From positions 33,613,378 through 33,677,377 of the forward strand of contig OX359248.1 of assembly GCA_947179485.1 (NCBI GenBank): a stretch of 64,000 nucleotides of DNA, written 5' to 3'. This DNA is from Allacma fusca (taxonomy: Eukaryota > Arthropoda > Collembola > Symphypleona > Sminthuridae). The notes beneath the pieces were generated by a model. It was not told the DNA's origin. It saw only the letters and a program-made list of their open reading frames with translations, and made no database searches. A program made the position numbers and the translations under genes. Below, piece by piece: positions 1-13,151 of the stretch (its first letter is position 1; the number at the start of each line of letters is the position of its first letter).

Positions 1-16
1 TCTGTTTGTGTGTACG

Positions 17-40
17 TGTGTGTGTGTGTGTGTGTGTGTG
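17..40. repeat. (GT)n microsatellite
   Basis: A GT dinucleotide run near the left edge. A looser GT-rich patch follows at about 230-285. Confidence 0.9.
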
Positions 41-2133
41 TAGAGTTGTCACATATGCATCGGAGGAGGCACAAACACAATGGGATATTTTACTTGTGAA
101 TGAATAGCTTTTATTACCTGCCGCTCCGGTGTAGCCTCTCTGTGTAGAAATAATGGTAGAAGGAATTAGTCATTAGGAAATTTTTCTTCAGGAATCTCAA
201 GGTTTTGTTTACGTTTGTGAACTTTTGTGTGACTGTTTGTGTATGTGTGTGTGTGTTTGTGTGTGTTTTGTGTGTGTATGTGTGGAAATGAAAACTGCTC
301 GATTATTATATTATGTTGTCAGGAGATGAAATGGAGTGCCGCTTGAGACTCTCCTCTCTGTGTAATGTATGTACAGTAAAAGCCTGGCTAGCCAGTAGGA
401 GCTCATTAAGTGATGGTTTGTGAGATAGGGACAGATGATGGCAAGCACGTGAACATCTCTGGTATACATTTGCTCCGTCATTAATTTTCACTTTTCCCTT
501 CGCATTATTCCTTTATTGTCCTGCCCATAGAGACTGTCTCTGAAAGAAGAATCTATTAAATCACTGTATTACACAGAGCACTTACAATGAGTTTAATTGA
601 ATCCCATGCATTTTTTTTTTTGCATTCAATTCAATTCACAAACTCTCAGTCTCTATAGACTCAAATCTGCATCAGGGAAGGTAGACCTCACTAAAAATAC
701 ATACTGACTTACATATATAAATGCAATCAAATTATTGATGGCAGCTGACGAGCACGGTCTCTATAATATGTATTTCACAAAATACATATAATTCTGTATA
801 GTGTTTGCCTCAGACCCACAAGGCATCAGTTTCGCGGAATGACGCAACAAGTGTTTTCATACCTTTTTATGTGGGGACTCCTCACTTATGTAGATACATA
901 ATATATACAAATCCCTATATATAGATATACATGGTAATGGATGACGTTGAAGCTAGATTAAAAATTCGTTCAGGAGTATTATGTATTTGGTCTGAGCTGT
1001 GTCTCTGTAATGCATTGCTCGGAATCAATTATTACGCCTCTAACTTGAGTACCTACAGTTCATGGTGTATTGGGAAGTTGAGGAATCGATTGCTCAAATC
1101 TCAGATGGAACGGTCATAATTCTTTTTTGAAGAGGTGGCCAGGAGATTGACAGAATTTTTAAGGGGGGTTATTTATCCACAGTATATGGATATGCCCATG
1201 GGACTATCTACGTACACGTAGTAGTGGGACCGTCCTGTATGAAATCCTCGGGCTCAGCATACGAATGAGTTAACAGCAAATGATTCGGTCTTTGTTAAAG
1301 GTGGCAGGATGTGAAATCGGCTTATTCATGGTAGTTACACGCAACTGCCTCTGTCTTACTACTACTGTAGTATCTAGCCTTTTTGCAAAAATTGCTAGAA
1401 TTTCAACCGCTTACACGATCAACTATACTGCACAGTTACAGTATTGCTAACGACAAGGAGTAATGTCATAATCCGTTCCGGTGTTGGACTTATATCCCAT
1501 CTGTGTGGAGCATTTATGCAACATACTATTATATCTCTACTCAAATTACATTTCCCTGCAACATATCATTCCGTATTTGTTTCTTCAGAATGCCTTCTCT
1601 ATGAGCGTACCAATGCATATGGTTACGTTCATTTTATCACCTCTCCCTCTCGCTCACTCATACAGTGGCAGTCTCTCCTAAATCTCAGTCTAGAGTTGAG
1701 ATTTTATTACGACAGAGGAAATCACAGATTTGGAATTGGAGGTTACAATAATTAGATATTGAGTTCTTGTAAACTCCATTGTTATAGGAGCTGCATGAAA
1801 ATTTTTCCCTGGATTAAAAATAAGCTTTCCGTTCAAGTTTTTCTCCCAGGATGATTATCCATGGATTTTATTTTACGGAAATGGGAAGTTGAATGATTTT
1901 TTTTTTTTTTTTGGTGGAAGGATAAAAAGTGAGAAAGATGGAGCTATTAGTTATAAGAGCGCTGCTTAATACATATTGCAAAAAGGTTACAGGAGGTTTT
2001 GGTTACTACGGAATATCTATCTATATTTAATGGTATTTTAAGGAAGTTAATTTTAACAAAAAGTGGATGGGTTCCCTGTAAAAATGATTGTAAAAAATTG
2101 TGTATATTTCATGGAATTACCTAATGGATCCAG
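41..2133. other. Non-coding stretch, probably intron or intergenic
   Basis: No supported gene. Short open frames here lack codon bias and splice context. If the exon at 2134 is a tail exon, this is intron of the gene lying to the left. Confidence 0.5.
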
Positions 2134-2331
2134 GTTCAAGCTCCACGTGGAAGAGTGGTGGTTCCGCAAGTGCCCGAAACAGTGGTGGCCAATTTACTAC
2201 CCACTCATCAGCCCCTTAGTTCGAATCGTGTGGTTCGGACTTTCCACGGAAAGGCCGCAATGGCTAATCACTTTGGTATTGTCAGCCAACCAACTGTTGC
2301 TGTTGCTACTCAGCCGTTCCTTAAAAAATAA
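2134..2331 (+). CDS. Candidate alternative 3'-terminal exon 1, unknown protein
   Basis: A reading frame opens at an acceptor (atccag followed by gtt) in phase 0 and runs 65 residues to TAA. It begins VQAPRGRVVVPQVPETVVAN and is rich in Val, Pro, Gln and Thr, like a disordered tail. The segment is GC-richer than its surroundings. A second, Trp- and Leu-rich frame is also open over the same bases; I prefer the spliced frame because it starts exactly at the acceptor and matches the arrangement at 6008, 8905 and 14047. The upstream donor exon was not found and is presumably left of the window. This is the weakest of the tail exons. Confidence 0.4.
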   Translation, partial: VQAPRGRVVVPQVPETVVANLLPTHQPLSSNRVVRTFHGKAAMANHFGIVSQPTVAVATQPFLKK

Positions 2332-5300
2332 TCTAACCTTTAAAATATTAAGTAAAATATAAACTAATTGCTAAACACCTTTTAAAAGCTAAGTAACTAT
2401 ATACATACTATGGAGGATGCTTCCAACAAGTCTTTTTTCTAATTTTTTTTTTAAATTTTTTGGAAAAACTTTTATATTTTTAGTACCCATTTTACAATAG
2501 ATACTGAGATTTGCTTACGTGCACCTGCTGTTTGAATTTTAAGTCAGCGTACAATTCATAGTCTAATCTTAAGCGTGGTTGATTGATGCCAATGAATATC
2601 GTTAGTAAGCATTCCTTGACAATGCTCAAATTTGACTCAAATATACTTTCCTTGTTACTTACTTTTCTATACATACTTATCTCTCCTATATTTTTTTTAA
2701 GCTACAATTCAGTTGCAAATACAGTATACATATAAATACTTAATTTTAATGATCTTCCTGTTCTCTATGGACCACTTCTTGTAAACATTGCTTTCGGTTC
2801 TGAAGTTTTCATATATGTGAATATGTATTCTAAATATTTAATATCTATATACATATATATATATATATTTACATACTGCTTGATTATTTTTATATTACTT
2901 AAATTCTAAGAAGCTTTTATGGGATTGAACCAGCCTGGGGGAAGGGGTTGGTTTTGTGTTGGTGGAGCGAGGTGTATAGAAGCAGCTTCAAAAGAATAAT
3001 TAATTCCCTGTTACCCAATTCTCCTCAATTCCTTCTTTTTTTTTTAAATTTGGAAACTCTTGGAAAGGAATAAGATGAGAAATAGCCGGAATGTTTTAAA
3101 AATCCTACTATTTAACCGACTCTGAACCCTTGCCGCTTATAAATAATAAGTGTGTCACATCATGCAAACCCCATAGGTATTTATTTCCGTTCTTTTGCCC
3201 ACTAAATTCTACCAGACAAAGATTTCCCAGGTCATTCTCAAGTTTTACAGAAATATTCCCAAGCCATGATATGTATTAGAACATCGGACTGTAGACATCA
3301 AGCTTTAATCTCATTATTTCACAAGTTATGATACAATAAAATTATTGTGTAATTACTAGAATATAAATTTTCCCCAGAATTTTTACGCACAGATACAGTT
3401 AATTATTTCCCCCTCCCTATCTCTTCACTTACTCTCAGTGACCTTTACGATGCTAAACTTTATATTAGGAGTAGGCTCTGATTCAAGTATATTTGTAAGG
3501 AAATATATAATAAAAAAAAAATTAGCTGATGATGAAAACAGTGAAGCTACCAAAAAAAAATGAGGGGAGGAAAAATGGATTTGATATTTTTATAATAGAA
3601 GTTGACTACTATAGGAACTATATTTTGTTCAATCCTATATGTGAGTGAAGGTTTGAGTAGGTTCGAGAATGATCATGTTGATAGTGATGAAATCTTGAAT
3701 AATTTTTTTATTTTGACAAGTGATCCTTTATGTATAGATATATCCCAATTTTTTTTTTGCCTTGAAGATAGATAGATTTTGAGGGATCATTATGACATGA
3801 TTAGTTTCCTTTGAATTCCTACACACACACCCCCTTGAAGTTGTGCTCTTGTTGAAAGAAAGCTCTGTTATTGAAAAAAAAAATGTAAATCACAGCGTGA
3901 CAAATGCCAATATTACTTTTAATTTAAATGGCTGTGTATCAAAAAAATATTTCGGAATGGAATATTATTAGGATTATTACTCATACATATGTGTACTCTG
4001 TATTGTCGGGTACTCATCACAGCCGCCTAATGTATATCTTATATCTTTTGTGCGGGATGTGTGAATAAGTATGGAAGGTCCTGGATTGAGAGGGATAAAT
4101 ACTGAAATCTCTGGAGAAAAAAAAACTTATTTACCCGTGTATGGATTCTATTTTTAAATTGAGTATTAATTACAACAGTAATTATTATTAAGGTCGGTGG
4201 ATTTGCATAGCGAAGGTTATTTTGTTAATAAAGAAGGAAGGAAGGGGTCTCTCTCTTCCCTTCCTGGTTGTCCAGTCCACTGGACAGGTTCTGTAAAAGA
4301 TGTAGTAGTGAGACCATACTTACAAAGATATTCTTGAGATTTAATTGACCAGGTTTATTTTGTAATTATGTGAACATCACAAGGATTTGAAACTGTATGA
4401 TTATGTACTTCAATAATGACTTTTTTTGAACTTTATAAATGCATAAAAATCTTCGACATTTTTTTAAATAAGGTGACTTCTCCTGTGAATATTTATTTCC
4501 GTATTTCATTGACGTACGTATGTAGCTCTTATATATTTCCAATGCATTTCCTTAATTTAAAAATTAACTGTAATAATTATTTATAGTATCTATGGCCAAG
4601 TAGAGGCTTGTATTTTTGTACATACAGTTGCGTATGAATGCATATATAATAGAGGTGTGTCAATTGTAGTCATGTCCTCCGAGCTATACATTTTAGTTAA
4701 CTTCATAGACTATAGGTATACAAACATAGATGAGAACTACTATTGAATAGGAAAGAATATTTTTTCAACTTCTCCCCAGTCGATCTTGAGTTGATTATTA
4801 TATTTGAAATTTGTTGCCAAAAATGATGAGAACTGTTTTTAGAAGAGATATGGAAGATGACAAAATTCCTCCTGGATTTTCCTCCTATCTGAAAACTAGA
4901 TATAACTGCTTTTCAGGGTTTTCATACACAATCATTTAGCACTTAACCTAATTTAATAGCAGGGATACAAAAATAAACAAGTGGACTATTATTTAGTTCA
5001 ATATAGTTTTATAATTTACTCGTTGATAAAAATCAGAGTCGTCAAACTTCTTGAGGGAGATAAATGTAAGGAAAACTATTATGTTCGACATTATGAATTT
5101 ATACTCAAGATCAAAGGGAAATCTAGGCATCAGTTGAAAAAAACATGTTTGTGTCTTTAGGTATCTATACAGATAAGTGTACATACATACATACATAATT
5201 ACTACATACCATATCATAAGATGTAATGCATGAGATGTAAAAATAGAGGTACGGCATACTCCTTCCATGTGTTTTGCACAATGTGAATATTTAAATGACT

Positions 5301-6007
5301 TAACGAGCTGTTTAAGTAACTGGCTTTCAAACCCATTCCGAAACCCCAAGGTAAGCTCAAATAAATTTGTTCATCTGTAGATACACTTTATGTATATTCT
5401 TGTGCATTGTCTTTCCAATTTTTAATAATTGCTCCAGTTGTTTTTAAAACCATCGTATAGATAATTATACGGATACTAACCCTACAACTATTTTCCCCTT
5501 GTACATAAAAATTTTAATTACTCCCAATTTTTTTTGTACAGCAAAGTTACTAAAAACCTTTCGCATGAGAAGGAAAACAATACACTGACATCTTTGTTTA
5601 TACGAACTTCTCGGGAGTCACTCTCTCTCTCTCTCTCTCTCTCTATTAGTATGTACATAAAGCTACACACAAAATTATTTTTCGTTGTCCTTCTATACTA
5701 CTGTACTTCAGCTCTCTGTCCTGTTTTGCGAGGGAAAAAATTTCTAAAAAAAAATTCAAAACATGTTTGAAAAGCCCATTCTTAAATGTTTTATTAGCTT
5801 GATAATGATGCAATCCCATAAAACTATCGTAACAGTCAGGGATTGTCTCAAGTCCACGTACAATTGATATACTGTATGTGAGCATATATAGCAAAATGGA
5901 ATTTCTAATGAGATTATATAATTAGTAGGAGTGTTCACAATTGAGATAAAAAAAAACAATTTTAATGATTCATGTTTTTCTTTTTTGAATGGTAACGGAC
6001 TTTCCAG
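2332..6007. other. Non-coding stretch, probable intron
   Basis: AT-rich with homopolymer runs; no supported gene. It contains a (CT)n run at 5621-5644. The longest open frame, on the minus strand at about 4993-5349, has no splice support or recognisable domain. Confidence 0.5.
5621..5644. repeat. (CT)n microsatellite
   Basis: Twelve CT units in non-coding DNA. Confidence 0.9.
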
Positions 6008-6553
6008 GTGGATAACGCCAACTTGAACGGGTACGAGAATGATCCCAGTGTGGGTAAATACGTTAATCAAGATGGGTTGCAGCAGTTGCGTCATTACCTG
6101 AAAGTCGGACCCTACCGAAACAGTTTCCACTCCCATCATCATCATGACGAGAATCCATTCCATGGATACTTACGTCAAGTAATACTCCCAAAATGGAAGC
6201 GAAACATTGAGCTTGTGCCAGATGAAAATGGCCCCAATTCACAAGTTTCTTCTTCCAAAATGAAATCCGTTGTTGCTGTTGCTGCTCCAGTAGTGCAAAG
6301 TCCTTCTTCCATTGAGTCCCTTGAAAGTATTGAGGATGAAATGGCTAAGAGTGAGAGTGATGTTGAAAGCGCTAAAGTAGTTATTGCTCCTCCTAAAACC
6401 TCCTCTACCATCTCCTCCTCCTCCTCCTCTTCTTCCTCTTCCCATGCCAAAAAAATCCCGGGACGTAATGCCACCCCTGCTACCTTGGCCACAAGGGAGC
6501 GTAAACGTACTGCTGCCTCTGCTAATAGTAGTAATGGCCGGAAAAGGTCCTAA
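6008..6553 (+). CDS. Candidate alternative 3'-terminal exon 2, unknown protein
   Basis: A 181-residue open frame starts in phase 0 right after a good acceptor (ttttttgaat...tttccag) with VDNANLNGYENDPSVGKY. In order it has a polar N-terminal part, a His cluster (HSHHHHDENPFHG, residues about 39-51), an acidic Ser/Glu stretch, a Ser run of ten or more residues encoded by TCC/TCT repeats, and a basic end with KKIPGR and a final GRKRS. No known domain is seen and the composition suggests a disordered tail. The stop is TAA at 6551-6553. There is no convincing start codon, so this is a spliced exon rather than a free-standing gene. The basic C-terminus could be a nuclear localisation signal (inference). 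Confidence 0.6.
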   Translation: MDNANLNGYENDPSVGKYVNQDGLQQLRHYLKVGPYRNSFHSHHHHDENPFHGYLRQVILPKWKRNIELVPDENGPNSQVSSSKMKSVVAVAAPVVQSPSSIESLESIEDEMAKSESDVESAKVVIAPPKTSSTISSSSSSSSSSHAKKIPGRNATPATLATRERKRTAASANSSNGRKRS

Positions 6554-8904
6554 TCCCGCCTGACAGTTTCCCCCCTCGTTTAATAATTATTATTATTGGT
6601 ATTATATACTATATGAGTAAAAGTTATGCATTCATACCGGAGTCTAATGGTTTTAATAATTTTTCTCTTTAAAAAAAAAACAAAGATGAAAACAAAACAA
6701 ATGCTCATCTCAAGACTTGTTCTATGACCGATTACTGAATTGTAGCTAATTTAGTTCCAACTTTTACTATATCTACATTTGAATGTAATTATGTATTTAA
6801 ACTGTAGTTCTAACAATCCAATGGACACCCAGCGGCTTTCCAATATTGCCCGGTGTATATATATTCTATATACATATTTAGTGCACCACTCCATGGACGA
6901 GAGTGTCAAGTACATTTTAGTTAAGTATCAAGTTGTTATTTAGATCGTGACCCCCCCCCCTCTCTCTCTCTCCATGGCCGACGGTACTTATAATTATTGG
7001 ACTACGAAAAGTACAAGAGACGGGTTCCAATGAACTTGGACCATGCCGCCGCCCACGACTCTCGTTTTTGTAGCCTCTGTTTATATATTTTTTTTTTTGA
7101 CTATATGTACTAACTTCTACACATTTAATTTCTAGTATTTAAGTAATATCATCTATTCGTACTGTGAATGGAAATTATATTTGGAGATTCCGGATGATGC
7201 ATTTGACAGTAACTCAATAGGGTTGTGCAACTCTTTTGATATATTTTTTTTTCTACGGAGAGGGAAAACAGTTACATATTTTTTAAGACAATAGTTTTTA
7301 GACACTAAACTCAACTAATCATGAAGCTTCAGCTGATTATACACTTTTTACTAAAACACTAAAACACGAACCAGGATATCACAATTACTGCACCAATTTC
7401 CAAGATTTTTTATATTTTTCTCATTATCATTTCTACCCCTACCCCCCCCCCCCAAAAAAATAATTACTCTTTTTATTTAGCCATTTTCATTCGAGTCAGC
7501 CGTTGCAATAATTTTTTTCTGGAATATTTATTAGTGAGAACTTATACACGAAAGTTTTAGCGTTGAGGGACTGGCAATATTTTGCATGCAGGCTTTAAGT
7601 AAGGAATGACGACGAGAACAGATAATGTTCAGGATTTTTACTTTAACCAAGATTCCTGACTGAAATACAATGAAATATCACAGACATTGATATATAATTA
7701 CACAAAAAGAGACCGGAATAATAATAATTACCATCCCAATGAGGAATCATTCAAAATTTAATTTAGTAATATTTGCACATAATATTTTGCAAGCAGAATT
7801 GCTGCAGTAGGCTTATCAAGTGCACTTTCGTATATAATGAGGACGGACAGAAATTTTGATTGTAACTCTCAAATGTACTGCTATACTCAACTCAAAAGAG
7901 TTATTTTTTCATAATAAATGATGGTTTTTGGAACTTGAACGAAAACATAATAATTACTGATGCATAAGTCAATGATAAACAATCACTGATTCTTCAATTG
8001 ACTTGAGATAATAATTACGGATTTATTAATTTTTTTCTTTTTTCTCTTATATAATATTTACTATTATTTCATTATTTCACGGGAACTTTTCTCAAGTGAG
8101 AAGATCCCCTCCGGCAATGATTTTTTCTATACTATATATAATATTACTTGACTTTCCCTGTGATAGTATTCAGACTTTAATAATTCCAAGCTGACTCTCT
8201 GTATTTAGTGTAACTCAATTATCCTCACAAGATGTGAGGACTCTAGGCAACCTGGTTATATGACACAGTGCTTTTAATTATCCTCGTGCTATTCCTTCCA
8301 CATCCAGTCACTTCATGTGCTGGGAAGGTGATATAATGTGGATCTACGCGCAGAGTATATAATTATTTACAGTAATAATAATACATAATGTGGTCGTGTA
8401 GTTGAGAAGTATCTTGGTTCGACTATAAATGAATTATTGTGTGTTGCTTCCTCTCGCTTATCCTTATTATAGCTTTTGCCTACATTAATAATCATATGAG
8501 TGTACTAATATACTGCTTCCGTTGGGGATCAAGTAAAATTGTTGATAGTCTCCTTTGGGATTGCTTCACTATAGACTTTTCATTTGTTGGTATGTTTGTT
8601 GTGTTTCTTCCCTTTTTTCTGTTTTTCGTTTGAGAAAAAAAATTCTTAAGCATGATCCAGTTTGAGTAATATATGTATCTACACAAGGAAAAAAAGACAT
8701 GAGTTTGATATATTTAATTATTGTCCAACAAATTCCAACAGCCACGAGCAGCAACACCATTTGCAACAGAACAGTAACATAATTTTTAAGGAACAACACA
8801 TATTTGATTACATGATTATTTTTTGATGTTGAAAATTTTGGATGGAGTTGTCTATGTTTTTTTTTTGAACATGTTTGGAAAGACATTTGCAATCTATTAT
8901 GTAG
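6554..8904. other. 3' UTR of tail exon 2, then non-coding
   Basis: The first few hundred bases probably hold the 3' UTR of the 6008-6553 exon. The rest is AT-rich with poly-C and poly-T tracts (about 6952-6972 and 7442-7453). No gene seen. Confidence 0.5.
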
Positions 8905-9204
8905 GTCTTGACCAGACGACCCGTCAATTACATTCACAGTACCAAGGGCCATGATGCTTCTAACATTGCCAATGTTCACTACTCACCTCATCCCGAGCAT
9001 GAAGAGCATCCCGCTCCGGGAGTAGATCATTCCCCCCGTGGTTTCCCCATCCACCCACCCTCCCTGGAGAAAGTTAAATCCGACGGTGGCTATGCTCATC
9101 TGAGTGAGCATGTGCCAGTCAACAAGCCACAATATGGACCTCCAATAAAATCCACAGGTTGGACTTCTCATATTTACAAAAAAACTGGAGGTCTTCCCCA
9201 CTAA
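8905..9204 (+). CDS. Candidate alternative 3'-terminal exon 3, unknown protein
   Basis: A 99-residue frame opens in phase 0 at an acceptor (ctattatgtag, then gtc ttg acc) and ends with TAA. It starts VLTRRPVNYIHSTKGHDASN and is rich in His and Pro (for example HYSPHPEHEEHPAPG and PIHPPSLEK), ending YKKTGGLPH. There is no methionine near the start and no recognised domain. GC content is clearly above the flanks. A polyadenylation signal AATAAA lies at 9660-9665, which fits a terminal exon with a UTR of about 460 bases. Placement in the same gene as the neighbouring tail exons is inferred from strand, phase and composition. Confidence 0.6.
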   Translation, partial: VLTRRPVNYIHSTKGHDASNIANVHYSPHPEHEEHPAPGVDHSPRGFPIHPPSLEKVKSDGGYAHLSEHVPVNKPQYGPPIKSTGWTSHIYKKTGGLPH

Positions 9205-11328
9205 CACTCACTTCCACACCATACAAATTGACATTACAAAACATGTCCAATTTCTGACAAGGAGTACATGTCCGTCATGACATTTTCTTTGAATTCCCCC
9301 TCACGGGAAATACGATCTGACTAGACGATCTTCTTTTACTAAACTTTTTTTTATTTTTGCTAATTATTATTAGAATTGATACCTCTACAGTATGATCACC
9401 AGCGTACTATACTGTCTAGTACTGTAGCATTAGATTTCCAGTAGACATCACTACTTCTCCAAAGTAGACCGGACAATAAGTGTGTAGATGGTTAGAGCCC
9501 TGTTACATTATTTTTTTTTTTGAAATAGTAATTTGATATTGTAGCTTTCGTAGTATTGTTTGTTAGATATTTAGATTGTTTAGAGTTCAAAAATAATGTT
9601 ATTGCACTCTTCCATTCAGAGCAATCTTTCCGTTTGGTCTACTCTTTTCGTTTATATCCAATAAACACTTTTTTTTGTTTGATTAGATCACAATCATGAA
9701 CGTTCCTCATGATTCTCAGCATGATCCTCTTCTCTGCCTGTCCCTCTATATTTGACATGACACTGACAATTTTCCCTTCTTAACCAAACATATGACAGAC
9801 ATATGTACTAATACCTTGTCACATAATATGATGCAGTCCTCCATAGTTCATTCTACACATAAATATCTACTGATATATCTACATACAAAATTATTATATG
9901 GAACAATCAATTGAGAATTAACTTGCTGTACATACATATACTGCATGCTATTTTTGTATGTATGTACTAAGGTAGTATGATCATCTAACAATTGAATGTG
10001 TATAATTTCGTAGTTTTTGACTAATTTGGAATTCTTTATGCATGGACTGGATGTGCTTTCCAGGTTGTTGACACGCTATACTGTAGCTGCTTAAATTCCC
10101 TTCTAGACTGCTGGTTCAGTAATTATCACGGAGAGGAGATTTAGTTTTTATAGGAAAGTGTTTCATGGTGACCCAGGTCACTTTAATTGGTTTGGGGAGC
10201 TCAGTTTCACAAATGATTTATGGAAGACCTGGCTCTAACTAGTGTTTTGTAAACTCGCTTTCATGATATGACAGTATCATATGTGAATGTACTAGCTTCT
10301 TATGCTGAGCCATATTCTGGGCCATGCTCGTTATGATTTTTGTGCCATTTTTCCAACCAAGTTGTGTATACAATAATAATTGTATGTACACATCCTCCCA
10401 ACCAGTATTTTTTGTGTGCTATATGACTTGGATGCACAGAATTGATTTTCTTGTACTCATTTTCTTTGACCTTTCGTGTTGTACGTCTCTTCACTTTTTA
10501 CAAAGTAATTTGCTCACTTTTGCTTCTCTCACACACCCTCAGTGAAGTTTTACAAAGTGAGTTGCCGTTCAGTAGCTTTGAGTAAATAATGCTTTGAGTG
10601 TAGCAGTAGCAACCACACACACACACAGAAGCAAGGTAAGTCTGCTAAGGTCCTGTCCAAACCTTGTGAGACCTCTGTCAAACGAATGCTTCAGATTTAA
10701 CAGCCCATGCATGTAGAAAGATTTAGTTGGGGCAATACTATTATGTAGCCTGACTCCCTTCCATCTCTCCCTGAATGTATACAGAACTCTGGTTGCGAAA
10801 CAGGACTGTAAAATGCGAAATGGTTTACTGTAATGTACTTGTAATTTGCTTGGGTACAGTATTTATGCGTGTGGAGATATTAGGGCCGTACATGGTCTCT
10901 CTACACCGTAGTGTATAGAGACTGACGGGGGATATTTGTTTGTGTCAGACTTGATCTTATATGTTTTCTTCTTTTACCTTGGAGCTGAACAAGAAAATAA
11001 CATTAGTAAAAAGTAGCACTTAACTAATAGCCTAATAATTATATAATTACTAACGTCTTCTTTTTTATTACTTCAAGTTGAATATGTAGATCCGTCTTCT
11101 CCTGTCGAAATCCAATTAGTGGCTCTGCCCGAAAAATTACTAATCTCATCAGAGGAAACGCAACTAATCTACTAATCATGCACTCACACAACTTGGCACT
11201 CACAAAATTAACAACAACTTGTGTATACTTACACACATACACACTCACACTCACACACGCCGACACACACTTGCTGCTAAACTTGGCCAAGGAATTTGCC
11301 AAAGTAATTACTATTATACATACATTCT

Positions 11329-11342
11329 CCCCCCCCCCCCCC
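11329..11342. repeat. Poly-C tract
   Basis: Fourteen consecutive C residues. Confidence 0.9.
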
Positions 11343-11683
11343 ACAAACCATATAATAAAATTGTGTAGATACGGAGAGGAACATTTCAAGTGGTCAATGT
11401 ACGTCATACAGTCAAACGTTAGCTTATTTCGACGACACCTCCCTCTAATTTGTGTCTACAATTTCTTACAAATTCTTTGAAACTCTCCTTTTTGGAAAAG
11501 TATGGACAAAAAAAAGTAACATATCCTTATACAGAACATTTTGATGCAATACTGTTAAAAGTACATTGAGATATATCTATACATATATATTTTTTATAAA
11601 ATACTTGTAAATACATACACTATACAAGAAAAACTATACATACATTTTTACATAACAAAATAACTTGATATATTTGAGTACCT

Positions 11684-11685
<2 letters not shown>

Positions 11686-11715
<30 letters not shown>
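11686..11715. repeat. (TA)n microsatellite
   Basis: TA dinucleotide run of about 15 units. Confidence 0.85.
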
Positions 11716-13151
11716 TTTACAGTTAACTTGATAATCTCTATGTGTAGCTAACACCAAAGCCAAAGTATTTCTATCTTTAAATATAGATATACATATTTTT
11801 GTAATTATTTCCATTCCCATGTGTAAGTACTTATGTAATTAATAATAATTATTTTTTCTATACATTTTTCTCCTCCTGGCATTACGTACAACCTTTTTTT
11901 TTATTCTGTAAGTTCTACACAGTTTTTCTCTCTCTCTCCACCGCCTCTATCAACTGTAGATACATTAAAAGTGGTAATGAGAGACAGCTTTATTACTGCC
12001 GTGTATGATTACAGGGGATGATCTTCATGGAGTTTTGCAAGATCCTGACTCCTTTAGATATCCGCATAGATATCTCCAACATTGGAGATATATTCATTAG
12101 GAATGTGTATCTTTTGGGTTGTAAGTGTAATGTACAGGTTTGTAAAATGAACTCCTAGTCTCCCGCCCAGCACCACATTACTAAAACAAATTAAAAATTC
12201 ACCTGCTGTAACGTAAGTTTCTACCTTACTAATTACTTGCCTCACTTTAATGCAATCACATTAATGACTTGGAGCCCCCCACACATGGACACACAAAAGT
12301 ACTCATTTGTGGTAATTTTTTGAGCATCACCTCTCCCCTATATACGGCACGGATCGGATCTCTCTTTTTGCTTGTCTGTTTGTAAGTATAGGAATAAATA
12401 TCACGCCAACCATAGTAGTATGTAAAAGGACGGACCAGGTGTCTGAGAGTCAGCTTCCCTCCCTTCATTATCACAGCTGGGAGTCGAATATGTAATTACA
12501 TTGAACTGTATCCGTATAATATTTATTACGAGTTACGAGAGGGAGGACCAATTTAAATGATTTAGCAATTGACACTTTAACTCTCCCCACCTGGATGCTC
12601 GGACTTGGCCGGAGAATTAAATTAATCTGGATTTCCTTCCACATCAACCATGCCCTTGATGTGTTGAGCTTTCTTTCCCACTCATGCACTACTTAATTAT
12701 ACTTGCATATACATACATAGAATAACAAAATATGGAGTTTTTATTAATATCGTGTGTTTTTAATAATAATTATTATTGTACTCTTGTGTGGACCAGTTGA
12801 AGCCTTCTAAGTACTTTCCTGTATCCTATGCCTCTTCATCTTGAGAATCTATAAATTGCACTTATTCTGGAAATTTTTAACCCAAACTAATAAAAACTGA
12901 ACTAATCTCTTCCTGCATTGTATCTATATCTACATATTTATATAGGCCAGTGAATTTTTAAAAAAAAATGCACTAAAAAAATGTAATTTACTGTACAAAA
13001 AATTGATACGATTTGCATACTAAAAATCAATTGTACTTGTTCGAAAAAAAAAAAGAAAAAGAAATTGTATTAATTACCTTCCAATAGGCAACTCTGTCCA
13101 TTCATTTCATTTTTCCCATGGTCGTGTCTTCTCTTGTTTGACTTTTAGCAG

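Larger units (their letters stand above)
9205..13151. other. 3' UTR of tail exon 3, then non-coding
   Basis: AATAAA at 9660-9665. Beyond it I see no supported gene, only simple runs (poly-C at 11329-11342, TA run at about 11686-11715) and one short acceptor-led open frame at 10064-10144 listed as a finding. Confidence 0.5.

Noticed and set aside
1444-1755. 103-codon plus-strand frame
   Set aside because: No ATG start, no domain, no acceptor of quality, overlapped by another random frame.
2063-2362. 99-codon plus-strand frame rich in Trp and Leu
   Set aside because: Overlaps tail exon 1 in another frame; its start uses a non-ATG codon and its end is AT-rich.
4993-5349. 118-codon minus-strand frame
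   Set aside because: Composition of random AT-rich DNA, no domain, no splice context.
6175-6492. Glu-rich minus-strand frame
   Set aside because: Mirror of the TCC/TCT Ser repeat in tail exon 2.
8000-8600. AT-rich inverted words suggesting a MITE
   Set aside because: No terminal repeats with target-site duplication could be matched by eye.
12014-12159. Acceptor-led open frame GMIFMEFCKILTPL on the plus strand
   Set aside because: Acceptor is weak and composition matches the AT-rich background.
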